NCBI GenBank assembly: GCA_022791675.1
Contig: JAAVZN010000016.1
Coordinates: 1 to 44,117 of the forward strand
Length of the DNA: 44,117 bases
Direction of reading: 5' to 3'
From: Clostridia bacterium
Lineage (GTDB): Bacteria > Bacillota > Clostridia > TANB77 > CAG-508
The notes under the pieces are model-generated. The model saw only the letters and a list, made by a program, of their open reading frames with translations, ran no database searches and was not told the origin of the DNA. Position numbers and translations under genes: made by a program. Shown here piece after piece: positions 43,975 to 44,117 of this stretch; the first letter of the stretch is position 1; each line of letters begins with the position of its first letter.

Positions 43975-44117
43975 TATCCCTCCTTGTATAATATATTTAG
44001 GGTTTAAAGTTACCCAAAACTTTATATTATGTCACTTCCGTGATATAATTTTCTTATTAACACTGTGGACTCTTATTCCTCCTTGTAGTTTAAACTACTA
44101 ATAAAAGAATATTGCCA
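43975..44117. other. Upstream region of the TasA-like genes
   Basis: This 143-base stretch at the right edge shows no gene. It holds a near-duplicate of the start region of the 43974 gene: minus-strand TACAAGGAGGaATAAGAG (44070-44088) against TACAAGGAGGgATAATGAG (43970-43988), the former lacking the T that would make an ATG. It also holds imperfect inverted repeats near 44000-44017 and 44032-44053 that could be operators. A TATTAT box lies too close to the ribosome site to be a certain promoter. Confidence 0.4.

Overview
The window is AT-rich bacterial DNA with the gene set of a low-GC Firmicute (Bacillota), most likely an anaerobic, gut-type Clostridia lineage. The evidence is a ctsR-mcsA-mcsB-clpC stress operon with CtsR boxes, sepF and divIVA, a GGGtGRT/Fe-S scaffold pair, SipW/TasA-like surface proteins and strong AGGAGG ribosome sites. 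Almost every gene is on the minus strand. The plus-strand exceptions are an NfeD/SPFH pair, a small XRE regulator, and a lysozyme-like gene followed by a 30-residue membrane peptide.

Layout from left to right: clpC (cut by the window edge), mcsB, mcsA and ctsR with two CtsR operators around the promoter; a NfeD + SPFH membrane pair; alanine racemase; a GGGtGRT protein and its Fe-S scaffold partner; a glycolytic operon (pgk, Nudix, guanylate-kinase-like, tpiA, gpmI, YezG-like); XRE regulator; Rpn-type nuclease with nine 21-bp repeats; carA-carB behind a leader ORF and terminator; gapA on its own promoter; a GH15 glycosidase, a beta-CASP nuclease and a coiled-coil protein; ftsK, a coiled-coil ATPase-like protein and rsmD; divIVA, sepF, an HlyD-like adaptor, miaA, a degenerate RelA/SpoT-fold protein, a membrane protein and mutL; the lysozyme island; divergent secF/secD; an HD-domain protein; and two TasA-like secreted proteins.

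The most striking observation is a recoding pattern. Four unrelated minus-strand genes (GGGtGRT, carA, the HD protein and a TasA-like protein) are each split into two frames by exactly one extra base. In all four cases the break is an in-frame CGG codon in the context NYT-C-GGW, and skipping the C restores the family sequence with a glycine (GGA or GGT) at the junction. In a manual scan of about 13,500 codons I found no other in-frame CGG, except one at codon 4 of the atypical, probably transferred lysozyme gene. The simplest reading is that CGG is not normally decoded as arginine here and that CGGN after a T-ending codon is read with a +1 shift as glycine. That would be either prfB-like slippage at a hungry codon or four-base decoding. 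A recurrent sequencing error must be excluded first.

Other structure includes a dispersed palindromic repeat with core GGGACGTTCC in three places, one of them supplying the ftsK stop codon; a likely attenuator in front of carA; secD/secF homologues that have lost the usual transmembrane motifs; and several long hairpins.
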